Origin: Vibrio sp. 10N.261.45.E2
Lineage (GTDB): Bacteria > Pseudomonadota > Gammaproteobacteria > Enterobacterales > Vibrionaceae
Assembly: GCF_002875705.1 (NCBI RefSeq)
Contig: NZ_MCZZ01000128.1
Span: 25,079 to 89,078, forward strand
DNA length: 64,000 bases
Direction of reading: 5' to 3'
In this document: positions 18,450 to 26,771 of the stretch, piece by piece
How positions within the stretch are numbered: position 1 is the first letter of the stretch
Layout of the letters: each line of letters opens with the position of its first letter
The notes under the pieces: generated by a model
What the model saw: only the letters and a program-made list of their open reading frames with translations
Told to the model about the DNA's origin: nothing
The model's database searches: none
Program-made: the position numbers and the translations under genes

Positions 18450-19919
18450 GTGTCTAACGACAAGCTGCCAAAAGATGCAGATGGTTTGCAACTCAACTTT
18501 TGTAAAACATTGGCGTGTGACAACTTTGGCTTGAGCGATGCAAAACGGTATGTTTTGCAACACGCGAACCCTAAGCGTCCAGCGATGGTTTGTCGTGAAT
18601 GTGGAGCTTTCCCCCCCTTACTTAACAATCGTGAAGTGTTAAGCGAACTTCATCGCCTAAGACAACTTCACAGCGATGGGCTCCCAGCTTGTCGTAATGA
18701 TGATTGCGATAACTTCGGCTTATCGGTTCATACTCACAAACATCTCTATCATGCCTTCGGCTACAGTGGCGACAGGCAACGTTATCGATGCAAAGACTGC
18801 CAATCAACCTTCGTTGATAAATGGTCTGGATCCAATAAAAAACTCCAATTTCAAGAAAACCTCATGGGCTTACTGTTCATGGGCTATTCCGTACGCGAAA
18901 TCTGTAGAAAATTAGAGATCAACCCAAAGACTTTTTATGATCATGTTGACCATATCGCAAGCCGTTGTCGTCGTAAATTGGCGATGATCGATGCACGATG
19001 GGTTAACCATGCGAAAGATTACGAGTTCGCATCTCACTACCAGCGTCTGCAGCCACAAAGTAACAACGGTGTGGTTTGGATAGCGACGGGTGAGGCGCAT
19101 TCTGGCTACATCCTTTGCCAACACGTTAACTACTCTCAAAATGAAGAGCCGTCTGGGAATGTGGACCATAATCCTTATGATGATGTTGCACGCTTTGTAT
19201 CAAAAGAGCACTCTTCAGAAGCGAATCTCGAACTGCCTCAGCCCTCTGACAAACTAAAAGAGCGCATTGAACAGCAGTACCAAGTGATTCTTGCGAGAGG
19301 TAACGTTGAGGACCCGATGGGTAACCTCACCACATTTAGCTACCCTTCAAAAGGCGCACTAATTCGACCGCCTTATACCTCTTATGCTCACTTCCTGCAT
19401 GTGCTGGATATGTGTAATGAAGACAAACATGTCGCCATCTATATGCCACAAGATCCATTACTAAGATCTGCCGCTTTAAGCGTATGTTTGCCGCGTATTC
19501 AGAGTCAAAATATTGACCTTATGTATGTCGAGGAAGATTCAGGCTGGCAAGACGATCAAAGTTTTGAAAAGATCGACATCGTTCACATGAGTTGGTGGCG
19601 AGATCGTTGGGCTATTGCGAATCAGGGTGATAACCAGAAAGGTATTTGCTACCTAACAGGTAACAATCCAGAACCAAAACAGTGGTTTAATACGGCTTCA
19701 ATTCAACAAACTAAGTTCTATCAACAGCGCTTCCAACTGTTATTTGATAGCTTTATTAATGAGCCCAGACGTAAGCTTCGTCCTGGGGGTATTCTTCCAT
19801 TGCTCGACATATTTAGAGCTTGGCACAATCTGTGCTACCAAGATAAGCAAGGGCTCACGGCAGCGCAACGCTTAGGCGTAGCAGAGCAGCCATTGACTCT
19901 AAAGCAACTACTTTCATAG
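18450..19919 (+). CDS. InsA-like zinc-ribbon / helix-turn-helix protein, function unknown
   Basis: 489 aa from GTG 18450, chosen because GGGGGAG lies just upstream; the frame reaches back to TTG 18372. Two repeated zinc-ribbon-like units occur, each with a CDNFGLS signature: residues about 16-55 (C-x4-C ... CRECG) and about 80-125 (C-x4-C ... CKDC). A helix-turn-helix follows (SVREICRKLEINPKTFYDH, about 148-166), as in IS1 InsA proteins. The remaining 300 residues do not resemble a DDE catalytic core I can recognise. There are no inverted repeats flanking it, so it looks like a resident gene, perhaps domesticated. Function unknown. Confidence 0.7.
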   Translation: MSNDKLPKDADGLQLNFCKTLACDNFGLSDAKRYVLQHANPKRPAMVCRECGAFPPLLNNREVLSELHRLRQLHSDGLPACRNDDCDNFGLSVHTHKHLYHAFGYSGDRQRYRCKDCQSTFVDKWSGSNKKLQFQENLMGLLFMGYSVREICRKLEINPKTFYDHVDHIASRCRRKLAMIDARWVNHAKDYEFASHYQRLQPQSNNGVVWIATGEAHSGYILCQHVNYSQNEEPSGNVDHNPYDDVARFVSKEHSSEANLELPQPSDKLKERIEQQYQVILARGNVEDPMGNLTTFSYPSKGALIRPPYTSYAHFLHVLDMCNEDKHVAIYMPQDPLLRSAALSVCLPRIQSQNIDLMYVEEDSGWQDDQSFEKIDIVHMSWWRDRWAIANQGDNQKGICYLTGNNPEPKQWFNTASIQQTKFYQQRFQLLFDSFINEPRRKLRPGGILPLLDIFRAWHNLCYQDKQGLTAAQRLGVAEQPLTLKQLLS

Positions 19920-20058
19920 CAACAAAGCCTATAGATAATTATTCGGGAACTCATTGATTTTAAAGCAACAACATGAGGTAACACCCATAATTAGAAAAGA
20001 TCGATGTTCCTTTGACGCTCTAAGAAAGATAATTGGTGCTTATCTCAAATTACACTCT

Positions 20059-20064
20059 TATAAT
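20059..20064 (+). promoter_or_regulatory. Possible -10 element before the TPR gene
   Basis: A perfect TATAAT lies 42 bases before the TTG start of the TPR gene in the 186-base gap. The best -35 (TTGGTG, 20033-20038) is 20 bases upstream, so the promoter is suboptimal. Confidence 0.35.
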
Positions 20065-20105
20065 GATTGTGTTATCAATATGTTCGATAATCATGGATCT
20101 AAGTC

Positions 20106-21575
20106 TTGGACAAAAATCAGTACCTTCTTGAAACAGAATTAGAAAAACTCAAAACTCGCGTCGACTCTGAGCCATCGGTGATCCTAGAGGTTGCCCAACA
20201 GTGCCTAGTCCGCTCAGAGCAAGTTCTGTTTGAAGAGGGTGCCATCCAGTCATTGATGTTAATGGCAAGGTGTAGCTGGAACCTGATGGATTACCAAAAA
20301 GGTTTGAAGTACATCAAGGAAGCCTACAAGCGACAAAGCCGATTAGATACCGACCTTTTTCTCCCTGAAATCCTCCATTTACACGCGCTCCAGTTCTGGG
20401 GACAAGCCAAGTACTACTCCGCCCAACAGTTTTGGATCAATGCTTTAGAGCAATCTGCATTGGTTGATGAAGTCGAAATTCAAATTGAATGTCTCATTGG
20501 TCTTGGCAATATTTGGCGAATGACCCACGAATATAAACTTGCGCGTTCTACTCACCAACTGGCCGTTAAAGTGGCTAACAACAGCCGCATTGGTTGGTTA
20601 GAAGGCAAAGCCAGAATATTGCTCGCATGGGATTACTACCTTCTCAATAATTATGTGGAAATGCTGTCGGTCTTGGACGGTGCAGAAGAAGCATTAAAAG
20701 ACCACAAAGACAACACTTGGCATGCTGAGGTGTGGGACTTCCGTGGCCTTGCGCTGCTTGGTCTTGAGCGTTTAGATGACGCAGAGCGCGCCACTGCTAA
20801 AGCGCACAATCTGGCAGTGGAACACAACCTCGTTTGGATGAAGGCGCACTCATACATCAGCAGAGCGCGATTGGAGCTTCTTAGAAAAAGGCCTGAACAA
20901 GCAGCAGAATTACTCAGACTCGCTGAACAGTCTGCAAACGAGTTCGACAATGGCGAGTTGCTGAGCCAAATCTGTTACCAACAATCTTTGGTAGCAGAAG
21001 AAAACCAAGACTTCCAAACCGCACTCATCGCCTTTAAAAAGTACCGTCAATATTCTATCGGTATGCTCAAAGAGCAAACGACACGTGTTGGATTAGATAA
21101 AGCGCGCAGTTCAAAACGCCAACTAGAGCAGAGAGCACGAAAACTGATTAACCGTATTCGTGGTCAACATGAGTACGATTCTGAAAAACACCTCTCTTAC
21201 GTGGTTTCTGAAACCTTTTGGTGGGAAAAGTTGGTGCTGTTTAAGACCGAACTTAAACGCTCGAACCACAGCATCATTATGTTCCACCATGTCGATACTG
21301 ATTACTTAGATGTTTGTACCGAGATTGCTCATGCGTTATGTAACCAAAATGACTTCATCGCAAGGCTAAGTTCTGAACGTGTTGCCCTTATGCTTTCCGA
21401 AAAAGGCGAAGCGGCAGAGCAAACCTTCCAAACTCTCAGCACCATGCTTGATATCTATCCATGGCATAGAAAAGGATTAAAAGGTTCAAAACCAACCGTC
21501 AGCCTCAATGATATTTTGACGTTCCCGTTCACGCTTGAACAACTAGAAGAAGACGATGCTGAGGTAATAGAATAA
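20106..21575 (+). CDS. TPR-repeat protein paired with a diguanylate cyclase
   Basis: 489 aa starting at TTG 20106, the only start codon between the in-frame stop at 20100-20102 and the conserved region; the ribosome site is poor. Predicted almost entirely helical with tandem TPR-like pairs from about residue 35 to 330 (MARCSWNLMDYQKGLKYIKEA, ALLGLERLDDAERATAKAH), then a coiled segment and a C-terminal domain (about 370-470) that may be a degenerate GGDEF, since the length and location match the partner's but no GGDEF motif is present. Its TAA overlaps the next gene's ATG (TAATG), so the two are translationally coupled. Likely a sensor or partner for the cyclase; no ligand can be named. Confidence 0.75.
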   Translation: MDKNQYLLETELEKLKTRVDSEPSVILEVAQQCLVRSEQVLFEEGAIQSLMLMARCSWNLMDYQKGLKYIKEAYKRQSRLDTDLFLPEILHLHALQFWGQAKYYSAQQFWINALEQSALVDEVEIQIECLIGLGNIWRMTHEYKLARSTHQLAVKVANNSRIGWLEGKARILLAWDYYLLNNYVEMLSVLDGAEEALKDHKDNTWHAEVWDFRGLALLGLERLDDAERATAKAHNLAVEHNLVWMKAHSYISRARLELLRKRPEQAAELLRLAEQSANEFDNGELLSQICYQQSLVAEENQDFQTALIAFKKYRQYSIGMLKEQTTRVGLDKARSSKRQLEQRARKLINRIRGQHEYDSEKHLSYVVSETFWWEKLVLFKTELKRSNHSIIMFHHVDTDYLDVCTEIAHALCNQNDFIARLSSERVALMLSEKGEAAEQTFQTLSTMLDIYPWHRKGLKGSKPTVSLNDILTFPFTLEQLEEDDAEVIE

Positions 21576-23155
21576 TGGAAACTCTATTAAGCAAGATCAC
21601 AGACGCAGGTTTAGACCCTTCATCAGTATCAGGTGAAGAAGCGATCATCTTCTGGAACCACATTCGTCAGCACGTTTCGACAACACAAACAGAGCAAGCT
21701 CACTGCTTTATCATTAGCTCTGAATATCGTGCCGAGTTACAACAGAATCAGACCAGTATCGAAGAGTTGAGACTGGCACTCGACCTACTCCACCTTCCTG
21801 CCGATATCGAAGACATTCTGACAGTCAAAACCAGCTTAAGTGACCGCTTAGTTGAAATTGGCGATTACACGTCGGCACTCAGCGAATTTGTCAGCTCATC
21901 GACAATCGCGGTTGAACACGGCCATATTGATGAGTATGTCTTAGCAATTTTAGGCATGGGGAACCTGTGTGACTCCTATGGCGATCACAACAGAGCCCTT
22001 CGCTACTATCAAAAAATCAGCAGCATCGACCATGCGATAAGCAGTCGCTCACTTCGCCTCAAATTCAAGCTGCACATGGTGGCAAGCTTGCTCCTGCTCA
22101 ACCGCGTAACTGCAGCCAGCGATTTGCTGAATGAGTGCGAGGAACTGAGTATATTAGTGAGTGACAAGTTACTCACTGCTCAAATATTGCTTTACCAAGC
22201 GAAGGTTCTGCGCGCTAAGAAAAAACACCATGATGCGCTACGCTGTCTATCTAAGATTCAGTATCCAGCCAACAGCACTCAAGCAAGTTGGCTCGCAACC
22301 ATGACTCGTCTAGAGTTAGCACATTGCCTAAGCGCAATCGGCAAGCAAGACTACGCGAGCATGATTTTGTCGAGCACAAACAAGCGAGTGAAGACTCACT
22401 CATCTCCAGTGCTTGCGAAGCGATTCTACGACTCTCTGAGTGATGTCTGTATGAATCAAGGGCGTTTTCAAGAAGCGCTCAGCTATGAGAAGAAAGGCTA
22501 CCGGATTGAAACCGATCTGATGAAGCAGATCCCGATCAGTGAGCTCGGTTCAAGCCAACTGCGCCGCCTATCGCGTTTTGAGTTACAACTCAAACTCATT
22601 CTCTCTGAACAAGAAAATAAAGAGCTTAAAGAGACAACTGAACAACACAAGAATGCGGTTGCTCAATTACAACAAGACGTATTCACCGACCCATTGACAG
22701 GGTTACATAACCGTCGCTGGTTAGATGTGAAACTCAAAGACATGCTGCTGCACGATACCTCTTTCGCACTGATGGTGATCGATATTGACCACTTTAAGTC
22801 TATCAACGATGAACTGAGCCACTTAGTGGGTGATAAAGCGATTGTTAGTGTGTCTCGAGAGTTGCGCTCATACTTCAAGTTCAGAGGGGCTTCTTGTGTC
22901 AGGTTTGGTGGAGAAGAGTTCCTAGTCATTCTAGAGAACACTGATCTTCCGAAGGCAGAAATGCACTCTGAAAACTATCGAGAGCGCATCTTCCAATTTG
23001 GGTGGCATGAAATACTTGGGGAGCGTGGTTTGACCGTGAGCATCGGTATCACTTTGCATCGAGACGGAGAGAATACTCAACGTACCTTCTATCGTGCCGA
23101 TAAAGCGCTATACCGAGCTAAAGCCAACGGCCGAAATCAAGTGTGTACAGAATAG
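21575..23155 (+). CDS. TPR-GGDEF diguanylate cyclase
   Basis: 526 aa. N-terminal helical TPR-like repeats (about residues 60-330, for example LGMGNLCDSYGDHNRALRYYQK), a coiled-coil linker (about 335-375), then a GGDEF domain beginning DPLTGLHNRRWLD with intact GGEEF at residues 445-449; the preceding RxxD inhibitory site is absent. No TM segments: soluble. Makes c-di-GMP. It overlaps the upstream TPR gene by one base, and both share the TPR plus C-terminal domain plan, suggesting a duplication in which one copy lost catalysis. Regulation is probably by protein-protein contact through the TPRs. Confidence 0.88.
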   Translation: METLLSKITDAGLDPSSVSGEEAIIFWNHIRQHVSTTQTEQAHCFIISSEYRAELQQNQTSIEELRLALDLLHLPADIEDILTVKTSLSDRLVEIGDYTSALSEFVSSSTIAVEHGHIDEYVLAILGMGNLCDSYGDHNRALRYYQKISSIDHAISSRSLRLKFKLHMVASLLLLNRVTAASDLLNECEELSILVSDKLLTAQILLYQAKVLRAKKKHHDALRCLSKIQYPANSTQASWLATMTRLELAHCLSAIGKQDYASMILSSTNKRVKTHSSPVLAKRFYDSLSDVCMNQGRFQEALSYEKKGYRIETDLMKQIPISELGSSQLRRLSRFELQLKLILSEQENKELKETTEQHKNAVAQLQQDVFTDPLTGLHNRRWLDVKLKDMLLHDTSFALMVIDIDHFKSINDELSHLVGDKAIVSVSRELRSYFKFRGASCVRFGGEEFLVILENTDLPKAEMHSENYRERIFQFGWHEILGERGLTVSIGITLHRDGENTQRTFYRADKALYRAKANGRNQVCTE

Positions 23156-23184
23156 CGATGGCACTCTGCCATTTAGCCTGAACC

Positions 23185-24087
23185 TTATTGATAAAAAAAC
23201 AGGGAAATACCAGCAAGGGCGGCAAGTGTACCAATGACACTTTGCTTTGATACCTTCTCCCCTTTCAACGCATAAATCACCAAAATAAAGACAGGGCTAG
23301 TCGCTATTAATGTTTGTGCAATCGCAGGGTTAGCATTCTTCAACGCCACTTGTTGAAGCCATAAGGCGAGAAACGTCCCAACAAAGATTGCCCCCAATAA
23401 CCAAAGTTTATCGAGCTTGGTCATTTCCCATAAATCTCTTTTTATCGATGAGTACGGCTTCTTTTCAACGAAAGGGATAATCATCATCACAGCAAACACG
23501 CCAATCGTCAGGCGAATCAAAGCACCTAATAACGGTGGAATGTCACCTGCCACTAGTGCGTAATGAGAAATAACCACACCGGATGCCTGACAAACGCTCG
23601 CCACAAGTCCATAGCCAATGCCTCCCCACTGAGCTTTATCTTGAGAATCACCGCTCACCGATTTTGATGGTTGGAAGACGACGAAAGTTACGGCTAGCGT
23701 AGTAATCACAACACCGAGCCAGCTTTGCAATGTTAATGCTGCGCCAAGGAACATCAATGCCAGCACACCAGAAAGAGGTGGCGCTAAAGATTCCAGCAAC
23801 AGAGTCTTATTGGCACCGATTCGTTTCAACGCCGCAAAATAGGCGCTGTCTCCAATCGCAATTCCAATCACACCTGAAATTGCCAATATCAGAAAATGGT
23901 TGGTACTCAATTCAAACTCTGGCATTGGGATAAGAGGCATCACTAGCAACATCATCCCAGACGCCACCACACCCTTAACAATATTCAATTGCATCGCAGA
24001 GAAGCGATGTCCAAATTGTCCATAAATCCATGTCGCACACGCCCATACTATCGCAGCACCAATGGCCGCCAATTCACCTATATACAT
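23185..24087 (-). CDS. EamA/DMT-family transporter
   Basis: 300 aa with ten predicted TM helices arranged as two five-helix EamA repeats (about 1-140 and 150-300). Drug/metabolite transporters export amino acids, nucleobases and other small metabolites; substrate not predictable. Convergent with the GGDEF gene; a weak ATGGCA/TGCCAT hairpin (23158-23172) lies between their stops. Confidence 0.88.
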   Translation of the reverse strand: MYIGELAAIGAAIVWACATWIYGQFGHRFSAMQLNIVKGVVASGMMLLVMPLIPMPEFELSTNHFLILAISGVIGIAIGDSAYFAALKRIGANKTLLLESLAPPLSGVLALMFLGAALTLQSWLGVVITTLAVTFVVFQPSKSVSGDSQDKAQWGGIGYGLVASVCQASGVVISHYALVAGDIPPLLGALIRLTIGVFAVMMIIPFVEKKPYSSIKRDLWEMTKLDKLWLLGAIFVGTFLALWLQQVALKNANPAIAQTLIATSPVFILVIYALKGEKVSKQSVIGTLAALAGISLFFYQ

Positions 24088-24335
24088 CTGTATTTATCCT
24101 TTGTGGCTATGTACGTCTTAAAATCATTAGTGTCATTATTTCAACGGGACTACCTACAAGAACACCGAAATAGGCTCTTAAGATAAGATGAGATTTTATA
24201 AGATTCATCAATGCTTTTGTCCGCATTAGAAGCGACAACACATTATTTTCAACTTGGTAAATCATTTTTATAACAATTACTTGGATGATAGCGTAGTATA
24301 TTTATAACTAATATCTAACATTACAAGGATCTGTT

Positions 24336-24731
24336 ATGTTTTTAGACTACTTTGCACTCGGTCTACTGATTTTCGTAGCATTAGTCATCTTTTACGGCAT
24401 CATCGTTATTCACGATATTCCTTACGAAATAGCGAAAGAACGCAATCACCCTCATCAAGATGCTATTCATGTTTCAGGCTGGGTTAGCCTATTCACCTTA
24501 CATACTATTTGGCCATTTCTTTGGATTTGGGCCACGCTCTGGCGTAAAGATCGCGGTTGGGGTTTTGCCAAGCTTGAGGAAGAGCAACACGACATTCATC
24601 ATCGCGTCGATATTTTAATTGATCAAGTTAGCACTCTTCAGGAAGAAATCGCTCAGCTCAAACAAGCGGGTACTACGCAAAAAAGCCCAGAGAAAAAAGC
24701 AAACAACGCTCAAGATCAGGAGGTTAAGTAA
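24336..24731 (+). CDS. yiaW: DUF3302 inner-membrane protein (YiaW-like)
   Basis: 131 aa. Two TM helices (about residues 5-25 and 50-70), with the very conserved intervening segment HDIPYEIAKERNHPHQDAIH, then a cytoplasmic helical tail. Nearly superimposable on E. coli YiaW through residue 85. It overlaps the HlyD-like gene by one base (TAATG), exactly as yiaW-yiaV are arranged in E. coli. Function unproven; probably a subunit of, or accessory to, the YiaV membrane-fusion protein. Confidence 0.88.
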   Translation: MFLDYFALGLLIFVALVIFYGIIVIHDIPYEIAKERNHPHQDAIHVSGWVSLFTLHTIWPFLWIWATLWRKDRGWGFAKLEEEQHDIHHRVDILIDQVSTLQEEIAQLKQAGTTQKSPEKKANNAQDQEVK

Positions 24732-25861
24732 TGGATTTACTGCTGATAATGACCTATGCGGCGCTTTGTATCACCATTTTCAAGGTGTTCAATATCCCGC
24801 TAAATAAATGGACAGTGCCTACTGCAGTACTTGGAGGTGTGATCATAGTAGGTACCCTAATCCTACTAATGAACTACAACCATCCATTTACGCAAATCGG
24901 TAACCAAGTTTACTCAACAACACCAGTCGTTTCAGGCGTTAGAGGTAAAGTTATTGAAGTGCCTGTAGAAGCAAACAAACCTCTGAAGCAAGGGGATATT
25001 CTTTTCAAAATCGACCCTGTTCCATTCGAAGCTGAGGTTGCAAGGTTAGAAGCCAAGGTAAAAGAAGCAAGCCAAGGTGCTCTTGGAATGGAATCTGAAG
25101 TGGCTGAAGCCGAAGCTGCAAAAATTAAAGCCATCGCGGAAAGAGATAAAGCCCAACGTGAGTTTTCTCGTTACAAGCGCGGTTACGACAGTGGCGCTTT
25201 TACCGAGCAACAATTAGACACTCGCAGACAAGCTTATAAAGCATCGGAAGCGGCTGTGAAAGTTGCAGATGCAAATCTAGAACAAACAAAGATAGCCTTG
25301 AACTCTGAAATAGGTGGCGAGAATACAGCGGTTTTAAGTTTATTAGCGGAATTACGTAAAGCTCAGTTTGATTTAGAACAAACCGTGGTTCGAGCTCCCA
25401 CTGATGGATACGTTACACAACTAGCATTGCGCCCAGGTGTAATGGCAGTACCACTTCCTTTGGCTCCTGTAATGACGTTTGTTCACACAGAGGAACAGTT
25501 CTATACCGCCGCGTTTAGACAGAACTCCTTACAACGCCTACAACCGGGTTACGAAGCTGAGTTTTTGTTCAGAGCTTTACCAGGAAAAGTGTTTAAGGGA
25601 CGTATTAATGAAGTGATTCCAGCTATCGGCGAGAGTCAATTCCAAGCTCGAGGTGCGTTACTTGGTACTGATGCCCTGCGTACTAGCGGTCGTGTATTTG
25701 TTACACTAAGCATCACAGATGACCTGTCTGATTACCATTTACCTATGGGTACCGCAGTTGAAGTTGCCGTTTATTCTGACAGCTTCACTCACGTGTCTAT
25801 CATGCGTAAGGTCCTTATTCGCATGAAGAGCTGGCAAAACTATCTATACCTAGACCATTAA
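24731..25861 (+). CDS. yiaV: HlyD-family membrane fusion protein (YiaV-like)
   Basis: 376 aa. Two hydrophobic segments at the N-terminus (about 3-18 and 32-52), then the HlyD/EmrA pattern: biotinyl-lipoyl half (VSGVRGKVIEVPVEANKPLKQGDILF), an alpha-helical hairpin (about 95-200), second lipoyl half (VVRAPTDGYVTQLALRPGVM) and a beta-barrel domain. Periplasmic adaptor anchored in the inner membrane. No transporter gene accompanies the pair, so its partner is unknown. Its last codons lie within an 18-bp tandem repeat. Confidence 0.87.
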   Translation: MDLLLIMTYAALCITIFKVFNIPLNKWTVPTAVLGGVIIVGTLILLMNYNHPFTQIGNQVYSTTPVVSGVRGKVIEVPVEANKPLKQGDILFKIDPVPFEAEVARLEAKVKEASQGALGMESEVAEAEAAKIKAIAERDKAQREFSRYKRGYDSGAFTEQQLDTRRQAYKASEAAVKVADANLEQTKIALNSEIGGENTAVLSLLAELRKAQFDLEQTVVRAPTDGYVTQLALRPGVMAVPLPLAPVMTFVHTEEQFYTAAFRQNSLQRLQPGYEAEFLFRALPGKVFKGRINEVIPAIGESQFQARGALLGTDALRTSGRVFVTLSITDDLSDYHLPMGTAVEVAVYSDSFTHVSIMRKVLIRMKSWQNYLYLDH

Positions 25862-25918
25862 CTGTACCTAGACCACTAATTATATCTAGACTACTAATTA
25901 TATCTAGACTACTAAATG
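25847..25918. repeat. Four 18-bp tandem repeats spanning the yiaV stop codon
   Basis: Four consecutive 18-base units begin at 25847, 25865, 25883 and 25901, sharing the core TAYCTAGACYAYTAA. The first copy contains the final codons (Tyr-Leu-Asp-His) and TAA of the HlyD-like gene; the next three repeat the stop-codon region. Copies 3 and 4 are most alike, consistent with stepwise duplication. Confidence 0.9.
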
Positions 25919-25965
25919 GTCGTAGATATACGACGAACCCGCTTAACACATTGTTAAGATGAATC

Positions 25966-25992
25966 AAAAGCCAGACCCGTTCTGGCTTTTTT
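25966..25992 (+). terminator. Terminator after yiaV
   Basis: AAAAGCCAGA / TCTGGCTTTT hairpin (25967-25990) with a T6 tail. Confidence 0.88.
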
Positions 25993-26055
25993 GTTGTTTG
26001 ATTAACCGTAAAATTGCGCTTTTTACACGATATTTAGGTGTTCAGATGGAATTTT

Positions 26056-26071
26056 AGACATCTAGACACTT
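26056..26071 (+). promoter_or_regulatory. Candidate MetJ operator (two met boxes)
   Basis: AGACATCT-AGACACTT: two adjacent 8-mers matching the MetJ consensus AGACGTCT at 7/8 and 5/8, the minimum arrangement bound by two MetJ dimers. It sits just before the -35 position of a promoter whose -10 is TATAAT at 26099-26104, ahead of the ECF transporter operon. Inference from consensus and position. Confidence 0.5.
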
Positions 26072-26098
26072 ACCTTCCCTTATGGAAGGGTTCTACTG

Positions 26099-26104
26099 TA
26101 TAAT
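26099..26104 (+). promoter_or_regulatory. -10 element of the ECF transporter operon
   Basis: Perfect TATAAT preceded directly by TG, giving a transcription start near 26111 and a leader of about 105 bases. The -35 is poor. An imperfect dyad CCTTCC / GGAAGG (26074-26089) lies between the met boxes and this -10. Confidence 0.5.
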
Positions 26105-26216
26105 GCGCGCCTTATTTTTTATATTTGCCTAAAAAACGTTCTCATTGAGACGCATATTAAAAATGGCGAATATTCGTTCTTTATTAAGCTTTATCTTTCA
26201 GTATTCGAGGTTATCT

Positions 26217-26765
26217 ATGAACTTTTCAGCTAAAACAGTGGTCGTTATCGCCATTGGCGCGGCACTGTACGGCATTGGTGGTTTACCTATGTTTGGTGTT
26301 CCGGTGTTTGCGAACACGACATTGAAACCTGCAATGGCGGTGTTAGCACTGTTTTCTGTTTTGTTCGGCCCGATTGTTGGCTTCTTGGTTGGCTTTATCG
26401 GTCACTGGGTAACTGATTTGTTCGCAGGTTGGGGCGTGTGGTTAACTTGGGTTTTAGGCTCAGGCATCGTGGGCATGATCATCGGTTTATTCCCGATGAT
26501 GACCAAAAACCGCCTTCAACAAGGCGAACTGCCAATGAAAGATTTTATCTTGTTTGTGGTACTTGCCCTTGCTGGTAACGTCGTAGGTTACGGCTGTTCT
26601 GCGTTCCTAGACACAATCCTATACGCAGAACCGTTTACTAAAGTCTTCACTCAACTGTCTATTATTGCTGCGGGTAACACTGTTCTGATCGCTGTTGTGG
26701 GCTTCCTGATCCTCAAATCAGTTGCTAAGCGCAATAAACAAAGCCGCAACCTGACTGAGGCATAA
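26217..26765 (+). CDS. ECF transporter S component, UPF0397 family
   Basis: 182 aa from ATG 26217 (GAGG 7 bases upstream; the frame opens at 26145 but earlier starts lack a site). Six TM helices; the Ala-x-x-x-Ala motif region expected to contact EcfT lies in helix 1 ([15 protein letters not shown]). Clearly the UPF0397 protein of vibrios ([21 protein letters not shown]). S components bind the substrate in the membrane. The substrate of this family is unproven; the MetJ-like operator upstream points to methionine or a sulfur precursor. Followed 6 bases later by its ATPase. Confidence 0.88.
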   Translation: MNFSAKTVVVIAIGAALYGIGGLPMFGVPVFANTTLKPAMAVLALFSVLFGPIVGFLVGFIGHWVTDLFAGWGVWLTWVLGSGIVGMIIGLFPMMTKNRLQQGELPMKDFILFVVLALAGNVVGYGCSAFLDTILYAEPFTKVFTQLSIIAAGNTVLIAVVGFLILKSVAKRNKQSRNLTEA

Positions 26766-26771
26766 GCGATA

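Noticed and set aside
18450..19919. IS1-type insertion sequence
   Set aside because: Only InsA-like zinc ribbon and helix-turn-helix are seen; no terminal inverted repeats, target duplication or DDE catalytic motifs.
19954..20142. 62-codon frame before the TPR gene
   Set aside because: TTG start without a Shine-Dalgarno, overlaps the TPR gene start and shows no family features.
22900..22925. RxxD allosteric inhibition site in the TPR-GGDEF protein
   Set aside because: The four residues at the right distance before GGEEF do not fit RxxD; the GAF-GGDEF enzyme at 2209-4353 lacks it too.
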